64,000 nucleotides of DNA from NCBI GenBank assembly GCA_021401465.1, contig JADDMT010000018.1, forward strand, positions 344,405 to 408,404, in the 5' to 3' direction. The notes beneath the pieces are model-generated. The model searched no databases. It was not told the DNA's origin and worked only from the letters and a program-made list of their open reading frames with translations. Each line of letters opens with the position of its first letter. The first letter of the stretch is position 1. Source of the stretch: Teratosphaeria epicoccoides (taxonomy: Eukaryota; Ascomycota; Dothideomycetes; Mycosphaerellales; Teratosphaeriaceae). The translations under genes and the position numbers were made by a program. Shown piece after piece: positions 63,845-64,000 of this stretch.

Positions 63845-64000
63845 ATGGACGCGCCAATCATCAAAGCGTCCCTCCAAGCCGCGACACTCTCAGCCATCTC
63901 CAACGTCCTCGGCCAACTCATAACCTGCCATCAAGCCAACGCAACCCTCCCCCCCCCACCCCCCCAATTTCTAACCCCCCCCCCAAACCTCCCCTCCTGC
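63845..64000 (+). CDS. Mpv17/PMP22-like membrane protein, 5' part only
   Basis: The ATG at 63845 opens MDAPIIKASLQAATLSAISN then VLGQLIT, like the first helix of fungal Mpv17/PMP22 proteins (P-I-x-A-x-L-Q-x-A-x-L-S). The gene runs off the window. From about 63940 C9-C10 runs make a PPPP loop whose length may be uncertain. Members are small inner-mitochondrial or peroxisomal channel-like proteins. Confidence 0.6.
   Translation, partial: MDAPIIKASLQAATLSAISNVLGQLITCHQANATLPPPPPQFLTPPPNLPSC

Noticed and set aside
1..64000. CRISPR arrays, tRNA/rRNA genes, intact transposons
   Set aside because: Looked for direct-repeat/spacer arrays, B-box-like GGTTCGAANCC and transposase or reverse-transcriptase motifs; none convincing. 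CRISPR is not expected in a fungal nucleus.

Overview
The window is nuclear DNA of a filamentous ascomycete, most likely a dothideomycete (Capnodiales/Mycosphaerellales type). The basis is the gene content (MSH2, UTP20, MCM1, OST1, BFR1, an MFS efflux pump relative, a Zn2Cys6 regulator), many short introns of about 47-110 bases with GT(A/G)(A/T)G donors and CTAAC/CTGAC-like branch sites, and moderately GC-rich compact spacing. Species cannot be fixed from sequence alone. Exon joins below were worked out by hand from splice signals and reading-frame continuity; for every spliced gene the summed exon length is a multiple of three.

From 1 to 36.9 kb the window is a dense housekeeping block with many divergent gene pairs sharing short promoters: a PPR-type mitochondrial protein / coatomer zeta; an ABC-class ATPase / an SSXT (Snf11-like) chromatin subunit; BFR1 / a PQ-loop transporter; a hypothetical protein and a stomatin; a secreted alkaline phosphatase; MSH2 / an SR-type RNA-binding protein; the CwfJ protein DRN1 / the giant ribosome-biogenesis protein UTP20; and a fused pseudouridine-catabolic enzyme (glycosidase plus PfkB kinase) / the oligosaccharyltransferase subunit OST1.

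From 37 to 45.8 kb gene density drops. This stretch holds a degenerate CACGGTCTT-motif field, a DUF7924-like gene with a PD-(D/E)XK-like motif and an 18-residue repeat coiled coil, a divergent fungal protein kinase (HAD/DFD motifs), homopolymer runs and a duplicated GAT/AAT microsatellite. It reads as accessory or decaying DNA.

From 45.8 to 59 kb a low-complexity nuclear protein and the sphingolipid phospholipase ISC1 lead into a second accessory block. It has a class-C beta-lactamase/LovD-like hydrolase with a one-base frameshift, a 55-residue cysteine-rich secreted protein split by a 52-base intron, a broken TRI12-type MFS transporter, and an intact eight-exon Zn2Cys6 regulator facing the broken transporter. 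I infer a decayed metabolic or efflux cluster whose regulator and small secreted protein remain open.

The last 5 kb return to housekeeping: MCM1 (MADS box), a FAT1/FATP-type acyl-CoA synthetase, and the 5' end of an Mpv17/PMP22-like gene running off the edge. No tRNA, rRNA, CRISPR array or intact transposon was recognised.
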